Source of the DNA: Nocardioides zhouii
Lineage (GTDB): Bacteria; Actinomycetota; Actinomycetes; Propionibacteriales; Nocardioidaceae
Reading direction: 5' to 3'
NCBI RefSeq assembly: GCF_004137345.1
Contig: NZ_SDWV01000002.1
Span: forward strand, 124,001 to 188,000
DNA: 64,000 nt
Position numbers and translations under genes: made by a program. Below are positions 38,474 through 47,307 of the stretch, one piece after another (the first letter of the stretch is position 1; every line of letters starts with the position of its first letter). A model generated the notes under the pieces. It did no database searches and was not told the DNA's origin. It was given only the letters and a program-made list of their open reading frames with translations.

Positions 38474-39730
38474 GTGGACTACGACTTCGCCCTCCTCGAC
38501 CTCGCGGACGACTCCGACGAGGCCACCGCGCGCCGGCGCGGCTGGATCGGCGCGGTGCTGCGCGGCTTCCGCGACCCCCGTCCCGACGACGAGATGATCA
38601 CGCGCTGGGTCGACCACTACCGGAACGACCGCGTCAACGTGAGCGGCGCCTGGCTCCCCGAGGGCGAGTTCGGCGCGGGCCCGCTGCCGGTGGCGACGTA
38701 CGCCAGCCTCGACAAGACCCTCAACGCCGGCCACGAGCTGCTGCCGCTGCGGATGATCACCGATGTCACCACCAGCCCGACCCACCGACGTCGCGGCCTC
38801 CTCACGCGACTCATCGAGGACGACCTGGCCGACGCCGTCGCCCAGGGCGTACCGGTCGCCGCGCTGACCGCCTCGGAGGCCACGATCTACGGCCGCTGGG
38901 GCTTCGGCCCGGCGACCTTCAACATGACGATCGAGCTCGACGCCTCCCCCGGCTTCGCGCTGCGCGACTTCACCGACCCCGGTCGCGTGGAGCTCGTCGA
39001 GCCCGCCGACGCCTGGGTCCACGTGAAGGGCGTCTTCGACACCTTCCACTCCCGGCAGCGCGGCTCGGTCGAGTGGCCCGCGCAGTACAAGGACATCCAC
39101 ACCGGCGCGTACGACTTCAACGACCGCAGCCCCAACTCGAAGGTACGTGCGGCGGTCCACCTCGACGCCGACGGGACGATCGACGGCTTCGTCGTCTACA
39201 CGCCCGGCGAGAAGGGCGTGACCAAGGTCGACGAGATGGTCGCCCTCAACCCCGCAGCCCAGCTCAGCCTCTGGTCCTTCCTGGCCACCTCGGACCTGGT
39301 GAAGTCGGTGACCTTCAACATCGCCCACCCCGACGACCCGCTCCAGTGGGCGCTCGTCGACCTCAACCGGGTCAAGGTCACCGCACTCGGGGAGTTCCTC
39401 TGGATCCGGGTCCTCGACGTCGAGCGGGCCCTGGCCGCGCGGCCGTGGACCGCCGACGGACAGGTCGTCCTGGCCGTCGACGACCCGCAGGGCCACGCGT
39501 CCGGGCACTTCGCGGTCGAGACCTCCGGGGGCCGGGCGCGCGTGACCCGCACCGAGCAGCCCGCCGACGTCACCCTCACCGCTGAGACGCTGGGCTCGCT
39601 CTACCTCGGCGGTCCGCGGGTGAGCCTGCTGCATGCAGCCGGCCGCGTGCACGGCACCGCCGAGGCCGTACGCCGCTTCGCCGCGATGGCGGACCTCGTC
39701 GAGCCGCCCTATTGCCTCACGGGGTTCTGA
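38474..39730 (+). CDS. Eis-like GNAT family N-acetyltransferase
   Basis: 418 residues in the three-part Eis layout: GNAT domain (acetyl-CoA loop near TSPTHRRRGLLTRLI, residues about 95-110), a second GNAT-like domain and a C-terminal sterol-carrier-like domain, ending in LTGF (free C-terminus needed for catalysis in Eis). Mycobacterial Eis acetylates aminoglycosides and peptides; the substrate here is unknown. The stop region overlaps the convergent AlkZ-like gene by 14 bases. Confidence 0.85.
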   Translation: MDYDFALLDLADDSDEATARRRGWIGAVLRGFRDPRPDDEMITRWVDHYRNDRVNVSGAWLPEGEFGAGPLPVATYASLDKTLNAGHELLPLRMITDVTTSPTHRRRGLLTRLIEDDLADAVAQGVPVAALTASEATIYGRWGFGPATFNMTIELDASPGFALRDFTDPGRVELVEPADAWVHVKGVFDTFHSRQRGSVEWPAQYKDIHTGAYDFNDRSPNSKVRAAVHLDADGTIDGFVVYTPGEKGVTKVDEMVALNPAAQLSLWSFLATSDLVKSVTFNIAHPDDPLQWALVDLNRVKVTALGEFLWIRVLDVERALAARPWTADGQVVLAVDDPQGHASGHFAVETSGGRARVTRTEQPADVTLTAETLGSLYLGGPRVSLLHAAGRVHGTAEAVRRFAAMADLVEPPYCLTGF

Positions 39731-40787
39731 GCAGGCCTTCCAGGCGCTCGACCTCGGCCGCCGCTTCGTCGGGCAGCTCGCCGGCGTCGAGCACGACCGC
39801 GCCGTCGTGGACCTTCCACGTGCCGCGGACCACACCGTCGACGAGGACGGGGTTGGCGCCGCGCGTCATCGCGGTGCGCTGTCGAGATGGCACGACCCAG
39901 GTGTCCTTGGTGCCCGGCCCCATCACCCAGTCGTCCTTGCCCGGCAGGAGCACGACTGACGTCTCCGGCCGTCCGGCGCCGAGCTCGTCGGCGTGCTCGG
40001 CGAGCAGCCACCGCCGATCACCCTCGACGTCGACCTCGACCAGGTCGGCCTCGAGGTCCGCCCACCAGCGGGTCAGCCGGGAGCGGCCGGCGCTGAGGCC
40101 CTCACCGAGCCAGTAGTCGAGGTGCTCGGGCGCCGCCGGGCCGTACGCGCCGAGGTAGTCGCGGATCGCGGCGGGGCCGGCCTCGTCGAGCGGCGGGATG
40201 GCGGCCCAAGCAGGTGCGGTCGCAGGGCTATGCAACGTCAAGGGCCCGTCGAGGTCTGGACCGAGCGCGACGTCGCCCTGCCACGCAAAGGGCTTGAGGA
40301 AGGTGTAGTTGGGCTCGGCGAACTCCTGCGCCAGGTGGCCGAAACGCGCGCGCCCCTCGAGCGCGTCGGCGACTGCCTGGGGAGACACGGGTCCGCCCGC
40401 CACGACGTCGCGCACGATCTCGCGCAGGTCGGGCCACTCGTCGGACTGCAGCCGGTAGTGCTCGACCCAGCTCTTCAGTGCCCACTGCCGGCCGGCGGCG
40501 CGCAGCGCGAGGTAGGCGCCGGCGGTCTCGGGAGCCATCAACTGGACGGAGCCGCGGAACGAGAACGTCCGCATCAACCGGCCGTCGGCCAGCGCCCGCG
40601 CCACCTCGCCCGGCGGTCCGGGCGACGCGAGCCGACGGCGTACGGCGAGGTCGGCATCGCTGCCGAAGATGGAGACGGCGCCCAACGTGCGCACGACCTC
40701 GGTCGCGTCGGCCGCACCACTGATGAGGTGCTGACGACGCAGCCGCCACGACAGCGCCTGCTGGCGCGTCACCGACGGCACAGGCAC
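39717..40787 (-). CDS. AlkZ/YcaQ-like winged-helix DNA-binding protein
   Basis: 356 residues of the HTH_42 family (winged helix, DUF1006), which includes bacterial DNA glycosylases AlkZ and YcaQ that remove interstrand crosslinks. Visible family segments are LSWRLRRQHL near the start, SFRGSVQLMAPE, and the C-terminal LLPGKDDWVMGPGT ... GRIVGTWK-like VVRGTWKVHDG. I could not align the catalytic motif by eye, so glycosylase activity is only a possibility. It follows the DUF4229 gene with a two-base gap. Confidence 0.7.
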   Translation of the reverse strand: MPVPSVTRQQALSWRLRRQHLISGAADATEVVRTLGAVSIFGSDADLAVRRRLASPGPPGEVARALADGRLMRTFSFRGSVQLMAPETAGAYLALRAAGRQWALKSWVEHYRLQSDEWPDLREIVRDVVAGGPVSPQAVADALEGRARFGHLAQEFAEPNYTFLKPFAWQGDVALGPDLDGPLTLHSPATAPAWAAIPPLDEAGPAAIRDYLGAYGPAAPEHLDYWLGEGLSAGRSRLTRWWADLEADLVEVDVEGDRRWLLAEHADELGAGRPETSVVLLPGKDDWVMGPGTKDTWVVPSRQRTAMTRGANPVLVDGVVRGTWKVHDGAVVLDAGELPDEAAAEVERLEGLLRTP

Positions 40788-40789
40788 GG

Positions 40790-41053
40790 TCAGTCCGCGT
40801 CCTCGCGCGCCTTGCGCTCCTCGAAGGCCGCGGCAGCCTTGGCGGCGCGCGTCTCGACCCGTCGGGCGAAGGCCTCGCGCTGCCGCTCGAGGATGAAGTA
40901 CGACGCGACGCCGGAGACCAGGAACGACAGCACCACGGCCCAGAACAGGTGGTAGCGGCCGTCGAAGGCCAGCGCCATGACGCCGATGATGACGCCGAAC
41001 GAGGCGAGGAACAGCACGATCCGCAGGACGGTGTAGACCACGAACTCCTTCAC
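40790..41053 (-). CDS. DUF4229 membrane protein
   Basis: 87 residues with two membrane helices and a charged C-terminal coil (RREAFARRVETRAAKAAAAFEERK-like). DUF4229 proteins are small, actinobacterial and often near ccsB and menA, as here; function unknown. The GTG giving MKEFVVYTVLRIV was chosen because TAGGCT lies seven bases before it; a GTG two codons earlier is also possible. Confidence 0.8.
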   Translation of the reverse strand: MKEFVVYTVLRIVLFLASFGVIIGVMALAFDGRYHLFWAVVLSFLVSGVASYFILERQREAFARRVETRAAKAAAAFEERKAREDAD

Positions 41054-41060
41054 GGCCACC

Positions 41061-41066
41061 AGCCTA
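41061..41066 (-). promoter_or_regulatory. -10 box of the DUF4229 gene, leaderless arrangement
   Basis: TAGGCT on the minus strand ends seven bases before the GTG at 41053 and supports that start over the one two codons earlier. Confidence 0.45.
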
Positions 41067-41078
41067 GGTCTGCGCGAC

Positions 41079-41084
41079 TACATT
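41079..41084 (+). promoter_or_regulatory. -10 box of the small ORF at 41091, leaderless arrangement
   Basis: TACATT ends six bases before the ATG at 41091. It faces away from the DUF4229 -10 box only 13 bases distant, forming a compact divergent promoter. Confidence 0.5.
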
Positions 41085-41090
41085 GGAGGA

Positions 41091-41267
41091 ATGCTGAAGG
41101 TCGTGCTCGTCGTCGCCGCGATCGCGTTGCTCGTGTGGGTGCTCGTGAAGCTGATGCTGCGGCGCCTCGACGGAGGCGGTGCGTCACGTCCCCGGACGAT
41201 GGGCCCCGACGACGACCCGGACTTCCTCCGTGGCCTCGACCGGCCCCGCAAGCCTGAGGACGACTGA
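41091..41267 (+). CDS. 58-residue membrane protein overlapping the end of ccsB on the opposite strand
   Basis: The ATG opens a frame reading MLKVVLVVAAIALLVWVLV, one strong hydrophobic helix, then KLMLRR and an acidic tail ending RKPEDD. The start is supported by TACATT six bases upstream. The last 84 bases lie opposite the end of ccsB. The codon pattern has GC at third positions like its neighbours, which helps the case, although an antisense shadow of ccsB cannot fully explain the first 93 bases. Function unknown. Confidence 0.6.
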   Translation: MLKVVLVVAAIALLVWVLVKLMLRRLDGGGASRPRTMGPDDDPDFLRGLDRPRKPEDD

Positions 41268-42218
41268 CCGCTCCTCGCCCACGCCGTCGGCGTACGAGTG
41301 CCGGCTCGTCGTGCTGAAGAAGTTGATGCCGATGAAGTTGAACCACAGCGTCGCGACACCGACGAGGGCCAGGATCGCCGCGTTGCGCCCGCGCCAGCCC
41401 GCCGTCGCGCGGGCGTGGAGGTAGGCGGCGTAGACCACCCAGGTGATGAAGGCCCACACCTCCTTGGGGTCCCAGTTCCAGTACGACGACCACGCCTGGT
41501 GCGCCCAGATCGGGCCAGAGATCAGCACCCCGAACGTCCACACCGGGAAGCCGAACGCGTGCATCCGGTAGGAGATCCGGTCCAGGGCCGGGAGCTCGGG
41601 GAGGCGGGCGAGGTAGCCCTTCTCCTTCGTCGAGCGGGCCTTGAGCAGGTAGAGGAGCGACGTGATCCCGCCGAGGGTGAACGCGCCGGTCGCGATGACG
41701 GCGGACACGACGTGGATCACCAGCCAGTAGGACTCGAGCGCCTCGGTGAGCGGGGCGACCGGCTCGTAGAGCCACAGGACGTCGGCGAGCAGCACGCACA
41801 GCACGAAGCCGACGACGATCGGGCCCAGCCAGGCGAGCCGCCAGCGGTTCGTGGTGGCGAGGAACAGCGCGACGACGACGAAGGTGCCGCTCAGCGTGAA
41901 CTCGTACATGTTGCCCCACGGCACCCGGTTGGGGTCCGCGGCCATGCCGCGCCCGAGCAGCGCGATGAAGTGGGCCAGCGCGCCGATCCCGACCAGCAGG
42001 ACGCCGAGTCGACCGGCCATCTCGGTGCGCGGGGCGACGTCCTGGTCGTCCGCGTCGTCGACGATCGTCCCGCCGCCGCCGGCCGCGACCGACTGCCGGA
42101 CCGGCACGTCACGCAGCGCGGCCCACTGGACGGCGTACGCGAGCAGCGCGAGGAAGTAGACCACCCCGGCGGCCGCCACGCCCTGGTTGCTCAGGGTCTC
42201 CCACTGTGCGTCGGTCAT
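41184..42218 (-). CDS. ccsB: cytochrome c biogenesis protein CcsB
   Basis: 344 residues. The heme-handling WWD-type motif is YWNWDPKEVWAFITW, and WGNMYEF lies earlier; several membrane helices carry conserved histidines. With ResB it forms the system II heme lyase that attaches heme to apocytochrome c outside the membrane. The last 30 residues after SRHSYADG extend beyond many family members. The ATG overlaps the resB stop by four bases. Confidence 0.93.
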   Translation of the reverse strand: MTDAQWETLSNQGVAAAGVVYFLALLAYAVQWAALRDVPVRQSVAAGGGGTIVDDADDQDVAPRTEMAGRLGVLLVGIGALAHFIALLGRGMAADPNRVPWGNMYEFTLSGTFVVVALFLATTNRWRLAWLGPIVVGFVLCVLLADVLWLYEPVAPLTEALESYWLVIHVVSAVIATGAFTLGGITSLLYLLKARSTKEKGYLARLPELPALDRISYRMHAFGFPVWTFGVLISGPIWAHQAWSSYWNWDPKEVWAFITWVVYAAYLHARATAGWRGRNAAILALVGVATLWFNFIGINFFSTTSRHSYADGVGEERSVVLRLAGPVEATEEVRVVVGAHRPGT

Positions 42219-43849
42219 GACCTGTCCTCTTCCTTGCTTCTCTGCTGGTTGATCTGCAGGCCGGCCACGATCCCGGCGAGCTCGGCGCGACCGGACTCCG
42301 GGTCGCTTCCGGAGGAGCGGTCGAGCCGCGCCACCTCCACCAGTGTGGTCCCGTCGTCCTGACGACGTGCCCGCACCCAGAGTCGGCGCGGTCGCACGAA
42401 GAGCGAGCCGAGCAGTCCGAGCAGCGCGACCACCATGCCGCCGAGGGCGACGAGCTTGCCGGGCGTACGGCTGATCTGGATCTTGTTCCACCGCTCGAGG
42501 CCCTCGAACGTCACGCTGCCGAGGTCGTCGGGGAGGGTCACGGTCTCGCCGGGCCGCAGGTCCATCCGGAAGGGCTGGCCGTCGGCCTTGGTGAGCCGGG
42601 TGGCCCTGGCCTTGTCGAGGACGTAGACCGACGAGGCGGAGCCGTCGTCCACGCCGATGTCGCCGGTCCAGACCTGGAGCGACACGAGCGGGTCGATGGC
42701 GTTGCCGAAGGCCGAGGACGGCATCGACAGGTTGCCGTCGGCGTCACGGCCCAGCTGGAAGGTCGGGTAGAAGGTGCCCTCCAGCCCGATCTGCGTCGGC
42801 TCGGCGAACGGGGCCTTGATCACCCCGAAGGACTCGAAGGTCTGGCCGTTGGTCGGCAGGAAGACGGCGGGACCGGACTTGGTCACGTTGCCCTCGCCGT
42901 CGCGGATCGTGATGACGGGCGCGTAGCCGTGGCCGATGAGGAAGATGTCGGTGTCGCCGATGGACAGCGGGTGGTTGACCTTCAGGTCGTACTGCTGCGT
43001 CGGCGCGTCCTTGTCGGTCTTGTAGTCGAGGTGCGCGACGAACTTGCGGGCCTGGCCGGCCCGGCGACCCTCGGTCATCCACTCGACGTCGAAGTCGGTG
43101 ATCGTGAAGGTGAAGGGCTCCATCACGGCCGGGTCGAAGAGGCTGCCGGGGGCGAAGTCGTCGTACTGCGTGAGGTTGTTGGAGAAGCCGTAGTCGTCGC
43201 CGTTCAGCAGGATGACGCCACCCTTGTAGCCGAACAGGCTGCCGGTCGCGACGCCGACCAGCACGACGATCACGGCGAAGTGGAAGACCAGGTTGCCCGC
43301 CTCGCGGAGGTAGCCGCGCTCAGCCGCGACGGCGTCGGCACCCTCGGCCCGCTCGACGCGGAAGTGCCGTCGTCTGACGACCTTCTCAGCGCGGGCCAGG
43401 ACGACGTCGGGGGCCTCGTCGGTCGTGTACGACGTGCTGTCCGGCAGGCGCGAGAGGTGGCGCGGCGCGCGCGGCGGTCGGGCGCCGATCGCGCGGGCGT
43501 ACACGAAGAGGCGCGGCACGATGCAGCCGACGAGGGAGACCATCAGCAGGATGTAGATCGCGGAGAACCAGACCGAGCCGTAGACCGCGAACAGGTCGAG
43601 CCGGTCCCAGATCGGCGCCAGCCGTGGGTGGTTGTCGCGCCACTGCGCGACCGCGAGCGAGTCGATGTCCTCCTGCGGGATCACCGAGCCCGGGATCGCG
43701 GCGAGCGCGAGCAGCAGCAGGAGCACGAGCGCCGTACGCATCGACGTGAGCTGGCGCCAGGTCCACCGGGCGAGGGAGCGCGCGTCGAGGTCGGCGGGGA
43801 GCGCGGGCGCCTGGCGGTCGTCGGAGGGGCGACGGTCGAGCTGCGTCAC
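42215..43849 (-). CDS. resB: cytochrome c biogenesis protein ResB
   Basis: 544 residues. Three membrane helices in the N-terminal third (IPGSVIPQEDID marks the first loop), a large extracytoplasmic domain and a last helix near GGMVVALLGLLGSLF. Partner of CcsB in system II heme attachment. The GTG start overlaps the ccdA stop by four bases; the long upstream frame is ccdA in another frame. Confidence 0.92.
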   Translation of the reverse strand: MTQLDRRPSDDRQAPALPADLDARSLARWTWRQLTSMRTALVLLLLLALAAIPGSVIPQEDIDSLAVAQWRDNHPRLAPIWDRLDLFAVYGSVWFSAIYILLMVSLVGCIVPRLFVYARAIGARPPRAPRHLSRLPDSTSYTTDEAPDVVLARAEKVVRRRHFRVERAEGADAVAAERGYLREAGNLVFHFAVIVVLVGVATGSLFGYKGGVILLNGDDYGFSNNLTQYDDFAPGSLFDPAVMEPFTFTITDFDVEWMTEGRRAGQARKFVAHLDYKTDKDAPTQQYDLKVNHPLSIGDTDIFLIGHGYAPVITIRDGEGNVTKSGPAVFLPTNGQTFESFGVIKAPFAEPTQIGLEGTFYPTFQLGRDADGNLSMPSSAFGNAIDPLVSLQVWTGDIGVDDGSASSVYVLDKARATRLTKADGQPFRMDLRPGETVTLPDDLGSVTFEGLERWNKIQISRTPGKLVALGGMVVALLGLLGSLFVRPRRLWVRARRQDDGTTLVEVARLDRSSGSDPESGRAELAGIVAGLQINQQRSKEEDRS

Positions 43850-44592
43850 ACCGGCACCCAGAATCCGAGCACGGCACCCTGCAGCGCCTGCGCCAGCCGG
43901 TCCCACCAGCCACTCACGAGGAGCAGCCCGATGACGATCATCATCGCGCCACCGAGGCGCATGACCAGCACCTGGTGGCGGCGTACGACCGCGAAGGCGC
44001 GGATCATCCGGCGGTAGGCCAGGGCAGCGGCGATGAAGGGCAGCCCGAGACCGAGGGCGAAGACGCCCGACAGCACGGCGCCGCGCCCGGCAGTCGCCTC
44101 GTTGACCGACAGCAGGTTGATCGCGCCCAGTGTCGGCCCGACGCAGGGCGTCCACCCGACTCCGAAGAGGAACCCGAGCAGCGGCGCCGCGGCCAGGCCG
44201 ACGGCCGGCACCCGGTGGATGCGCCAGTCACGCTGCAGGAAGCCGATGCCGCCGAGGAAGGCGATGCCGAGCAGGATCGTCAGGATTCCCAGCACGACGT
44301 TGAGCTCGCGCGTGTGGACGAACAGCCACGCGCCCGCCGCACCGGTGAGGCTGCCGAGCAGCACGAAGACGACGGAGAAGCCGAGGACGAACAGCACCGC
44401 TCCGGCGACCAGCCGGCTGCGCCGGGCGTCGGCGAGCTCACCGCCCGAGAGACCGGTGGCGTAGGACAGGTAGCCGGGCAGCAGCGGGATCACGCACGGG
44501 CTGAAGAACGACACCAGTCCGGCGAGCAGCGCGACGGGCAGCGCCAGCGCCATCGACCCGGACATCGCGGTGTCCTGGAACCAGTCACTCAC
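43846..44592 (-). CDS. ccdA: cytochrome c biogenesis protein CcdA
   Basis: 248 residues, six membrane helices. The redox-active cysteines are in FFSPCVIPLLPGYLS and GWTPCVGPTLG. It passes electrons from cytoplasmic thioredoxin to ResA-like proteins outside to keep apocytochrome thiols reduced. The GTG overlaps the resA stop by eight bases (GTGAGTGA). Confidence 0.93.
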   Translation of the reverse strand: MSDWFQDTAMSGSMALALPVALLAGLVSFFSPCVIPLLPGYLSYATGLSGGELADARRSRLVAGAVLFVLGFSVVFVLLGSLTGAAGAWLFVHTRELNVVLGILTILLGIAFLGGIGFLQRDWRIHRVPAVGLAAAPLLGFLFGVGWTPCVGPTLGAINLLSVNEATAGRGAVLSGVFALGLGLPFIAAALAYRRMIRAFAVVRRHQVLVMRLGGAMMIVIGLLLVSGWWDRLAQALQGAVLGFWVPV

Positions 44593-45157
44593 CGAGCACC
44601 TTCTCGACGATCGAGACCAGGGTCTGCGGGGTGGGGATGCGGCCCTGGATCGACGCGGCGACCCGGCCGTCGGCGTCGAGCACCACCGTGCTCGGGATGG
44701 ACCGCGGGGTCAGGGTGCCCGCGAAGGGCAGCAGGGCCGCGCCGTCGGGCGAGTAGACGGACGCGTAGCCCACGTCGAGCTTGCGGGTGAACGCGGCGGC
44801 GTCGTCCTGGGAGGCGTCGCGGATGTTGAGGCCGAGGAAGGTGACGTCGTCGCCGAGCTCCGCCGCCACCTCGTTGAGGTCGGGCTGCTCGACGATGCAC
44901 GGGCCGCACCAGGACGCCCACACGTTGACGACCACGGGCTTGCCGCGGAGGTCGGCCAGGTCGACGTCGTTGCCGTCGAGGTCGGTGCCGGTCAGCTCGA
45001 TCGGGCTCCCCCGGTCGACGGCCCGCACCTCTGTGGGCACGCCCTCACCGGAGATGTAGCCCTTGTCACCGGTGCCGGACAGGCTCGTGCAGCCCGCCAG
45101 GGCGACCAGGCAGACGAGTCCCACGAGAGGAGCGACGAGCAGGCGGAGGAACCTCAG
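44585..45157 (-). CDS. resA: ResA-like thioredoxin lipoprotein
   Basis: 190 residues. Lipoprotein signal with lipobox LAGC near residue 22, then a thioredoxin fold with the active site WASWCGPC. It reduces apocytochrome c thiols at the outer membrane face. The best start is a CTG whose TG overlaps the stop of the phosphatase gene, with GGAGG seven bases before it; a GTG 13 codons later would leave too short a signal peptide. Start codon use of CTG is rare. Confidence 0.85.
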   Translation of the reverse strand: MRFLRLLVAPLVGLVCLVALAGCTSLSGTGDKGYISGEGVPTEVRAVDRGSPIELTGTDLDGNDVDLADLRGKPVVVNVWASWCGPCIVEQPDLNEVAAELGDDVTFLGLNIRDASQDDAAAFTRKLDVGYASVYSPDGAALLPFAGTLTPRSIPSTVVLDADGRVAASIQGRIPTPQTLVSIVEKVLGE

Positions 45158-45831
45158 GGCCGGTCCTCCTGCGGGGCGCCGCCGGCCGAGAACGGGGCCG
45201 ACCGGTCGCCGGCGGGGATCAGGTCGCCCGCGGGCTCGGAGTAGCGCACCTGCACCATCCGGTCGTCGTCGAAGACGACGCTGGTGAGCGAGCAGAGCGT
45301 GCACTGGCGGTTCTTGGGGTGATGGATGTAGCTGCGCTTCTCGAGGAAGAGCCGCGTCGTCCAGATCGGCAGCTGGTGGGACACGATGACCGCCTCGTGG
45401 CCCGCCGCCGCGTCGCGCGCGTCGTGGATCGCGGCGACCATGCGCCCGGCGATCTCGTCGTAGGGCTCGCCCCACGAGGGCTTGAACGGGTTGTAGAGGT
45501 GGCGCCACAGGTGCGGGCGCTTCACGATCGTCATCGCGCCGTCGGCGAAGCTGAGCCCCTCGAAGTCGTTGGTCGACTCGATCACCCGCGGGTCGATGAC
45601 CGGCGTGAGCCCGCGGACCGCGGCCAGCGGCGCGCCCGTCTCCTGGGCCCGCTCGAGCGGCGACGTACGCATGTGGACAATGTCGCGGTCGCCGACCGAC
45701 TCGGCGATCCGCTGCGCCATCTGGTTGCCGAGGTCGGAGAGGTGGAACCCGTCGCGGCGGCCGTAGAGGACGCCCTCAGGGTTGTGGACCTCGCCGTGGC
45801 GCAGCAGGTGGACCGTGGTCTGCACACCCAT
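45154..45831 (-). CDS. histidine phosphatase family protein
   Basis: 225 residues. The RHG catalytic motif is LLRHGEVHNPEGVLYGRRDG; further conserved residues are in TSPLERAQETG and VIVSHQLPIW. Phosphoglycerate-mutase-like phosphatase; substrate unknown. The same family sits between hemL and the thioredoxin gene in mycobacteria. One base separates it from the hemL stop. Confidence 0.88.
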   Translation of the reverse strand: MGVQTTVHLLRHGEVHNPEGVLYGRRDGFHLSDLGNQMAQRIAESVGDRDIVHMRTSPLERAQETGAPLAAVRGLTPVIDPRVIESTNDFEGLSFADGAMTIVKRPHLWRHLYNPFKPSWGEPYDEIAGRMVAAIHDARDAAAGHEAVIVSHQLPIWTTRLFLEKRSYIHHPKNRQCTLCSLTSVVFDDDRMVQVRYSEPAGDLIPAGDRSAPFSAGGAPQEDRP

Positions 45832-45832
45832 G

Positions 45833-47161
45833 TCAGAAGCCTCCTGCCGTGGTGGCCGCGAGCGCGGCGGCCGGGAGCGCGTCGAGGATCGTCGAGACGG
45901 CGCGGTCGTCGTGGGCCGCGGAGACGAACCACGCCTCGTACGCCGACGGGGGGAGGTAGACCCCCTGGTCGAGCATCGAGTGGAAGAAGGCGGCGTAGGC
46001 CGCGGTGTCCTGCTGGCCGGCCTCGGCGAAGTCGCGCACCGGCGCCTCGCGGAAGAAGACCGAGAACATCGTGCCCGCGACCTGCACGGTGTGCGGCACC
46101 GATGCCGCGTGGAGGGCCTCGGAGACAGCCGCGCGGATCGTGGCGGCCGTGGCGTCGAGGTGGGCGTACACCTCGGGCGTGGCGAGCCGCAGCGTGGCAA
46201 GCCCGGCGGTGGTGGCCACCGGGTTCCCCGAGAGCGTGCCGGCCTGGTAGACCGACCCCTCCGGAGCGAGGTGGGACATGAGGTCGGCGCGGCCGCCGAA
46301 CGCGGCGGCGGGGAAGCCGCCGCCCATCACCTTGCCGAAGGTCATCAGGTCGGGCACCCAGCCCTCGATGGCACCGTCCAGGCCCCAGCCGCCCTGCGCG
46401 GTGGCGCGGAAGCCGGTCATCACCTCGTCGCTGATGAAGAGCGCACCGTGAGCACGGCAGGTCTCGGCGAGGAAGGCGTTGAAGCCCGGCGCCGGCGGGA
46501 CGACGCCCATGTTGCCGGGCGAGGCCTCGGTGATCAGGCAGGCGATGTGGGCCCCGTGGGCCTCGAAGGCGGCGAGCACGGCCGCGCGGTCGTTGTAGGG
46601 CAGGACCAGCGTCTCGGCGGCCGACGACGCCGGTACGCCACTGGTGCCGGGGACCGCCAGCGTCGCGAGCCCGGAGCCGGCCTCGGCCAGCAGCGTGTCG
46701 ACGTGGCCGTGGTAGCAACCGGCGAACTTCACGACCAGGTCGCGGCCGGTGGCGCCGCGCGCCAGGCGGATCGCCGACATCGTCGCCTCGGTCCCGGACG
46801 AGACGAACCGGACCCGCTCGACCGGCGTACGCGCGACGATCTCCTCGGCGAGCTCGACCTCGGGCTCGGTGGGGGTGCCGTACGACGTGCCGCGGGCCAC
46901 CGCGCCGGCGACGGCGGCCTGGACGTCGGGGTGGGCGTGGCCGAGCAGCATCGGCCCCCACGAGCAGATCAGGTCGACGTAGTCGTTGCCGTCGGCGTCG
47001 GTCAGCCAGGCTCCGGACGCCGAGGTGATGAAGCGGGGAGTGCCGCCGACGGCGGTGAACGCCCGGACCGGCGAGTTCACGCCTCCCGGCGTCACGGCGC
47101 GGGCACGCTCGAAGAGCGCCTCGCTGGCCGCGGTGGTGGCGGGCGTGCTCACGGGGGTCAC
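45833..47161 (-). CDS. hemL: glutamate-1-semialdehyde 2,1-aminomutase
   Basis: 442 residues, PLP enzyme. The lysine that binds PLP is in [18 protein letters not shown], preceded by [18 protein letters not shown] and [17 protein letters not shown] are signature segments. It makes 5-aminolevulinate for heme, completing the C5 route begun by HemA. The start is a GTG with GACAAT six bases upstream; a second GTG follows three codons later. First gene of hemL-phosphatase-resA-ccdA-resB-ccsB. Confidence 0.94.
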   Translation of the reverse strand: MTPVSTPATTAASEALFERARAVTPGGVNSPVRAFTAVGGTPRFITSASGAWLTDADGNDYVDLICSWGPMLLGHAHPDVQAAVAGAVARGTSYGTPTEPEVELAEEIVARTPVERVRFVSSGTEATMSAIRLARGATGRDLVVKFAGCYHGHVDTLLAEAGSGLATLAVPGTSGVPASSAAETLVLPYNDRAAVLAAFEAHGAHIACLITEASPGNMGVVPPAPGFNAFLAETCRAHGALFISDEVMTGFRATAQGGWGLDGAIEGWVPDLMTFGKVMGGGFPAAAFGGRADLMSHLAPEGSVYQAGTLSGNPVATTAGLATLRLATPEVYAHLDATAATIRAAVSEALHAASVPHTVQVAGTMFSVFFREAPVRDFAEAGQQDTAAYAAFFHSMLDQGVYLPPSAYEAWFVSAAHDDRAVSTILDALPAAALAATTAGGF

Positions 47162-47167
47162 CGGCTC

Positions 47168-47173
47168 ATTGTC
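47168..47173 (-). promoter_or_regulatory. possible -10 box of hemL
   Basis: GACAAT on the minus strand ends six bases before the GTG start; it matches TATAAT at four positions. Confidence 0.35.
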
Positions 47174-47228
47174 GCGTAGCCGCGCAAGCCGGCCACAGGC
47201 GGCTGCGCCCCTGCGGGTGGGATGTGGC

Positions 47229-47257
47229 TTGGCCCACAAGTGACTGGCGCGTAACTT
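47229..47257 (+). promoter_or_regulatory. probable promoter of the lytic transglycosylase gene
   Basis: TTGGCC (-35) and TAACTT (-10) are 17 bases apart. The sequence AACTTGGGGG here also occurs upstream of the L,D-transpeptidase gene at 22596, though it sits differently relative to the promoter. Confidence 0.4.
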
Positions 47258-47307
47258 GGGGGGATTGTTCCTCGTTGGAGGGTGTAGGTGAGCCCGGAGG
47301 GGGCATC

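Noticed and set aside
47174..47307. Possible c-di-AMP riboswitch before the lytic transglycosylase gene
   Set aside because: Such riboswitches occur before cell-wall hydrolase genes in actinobacteria, but the conserved motifs I would expect are not visible here.
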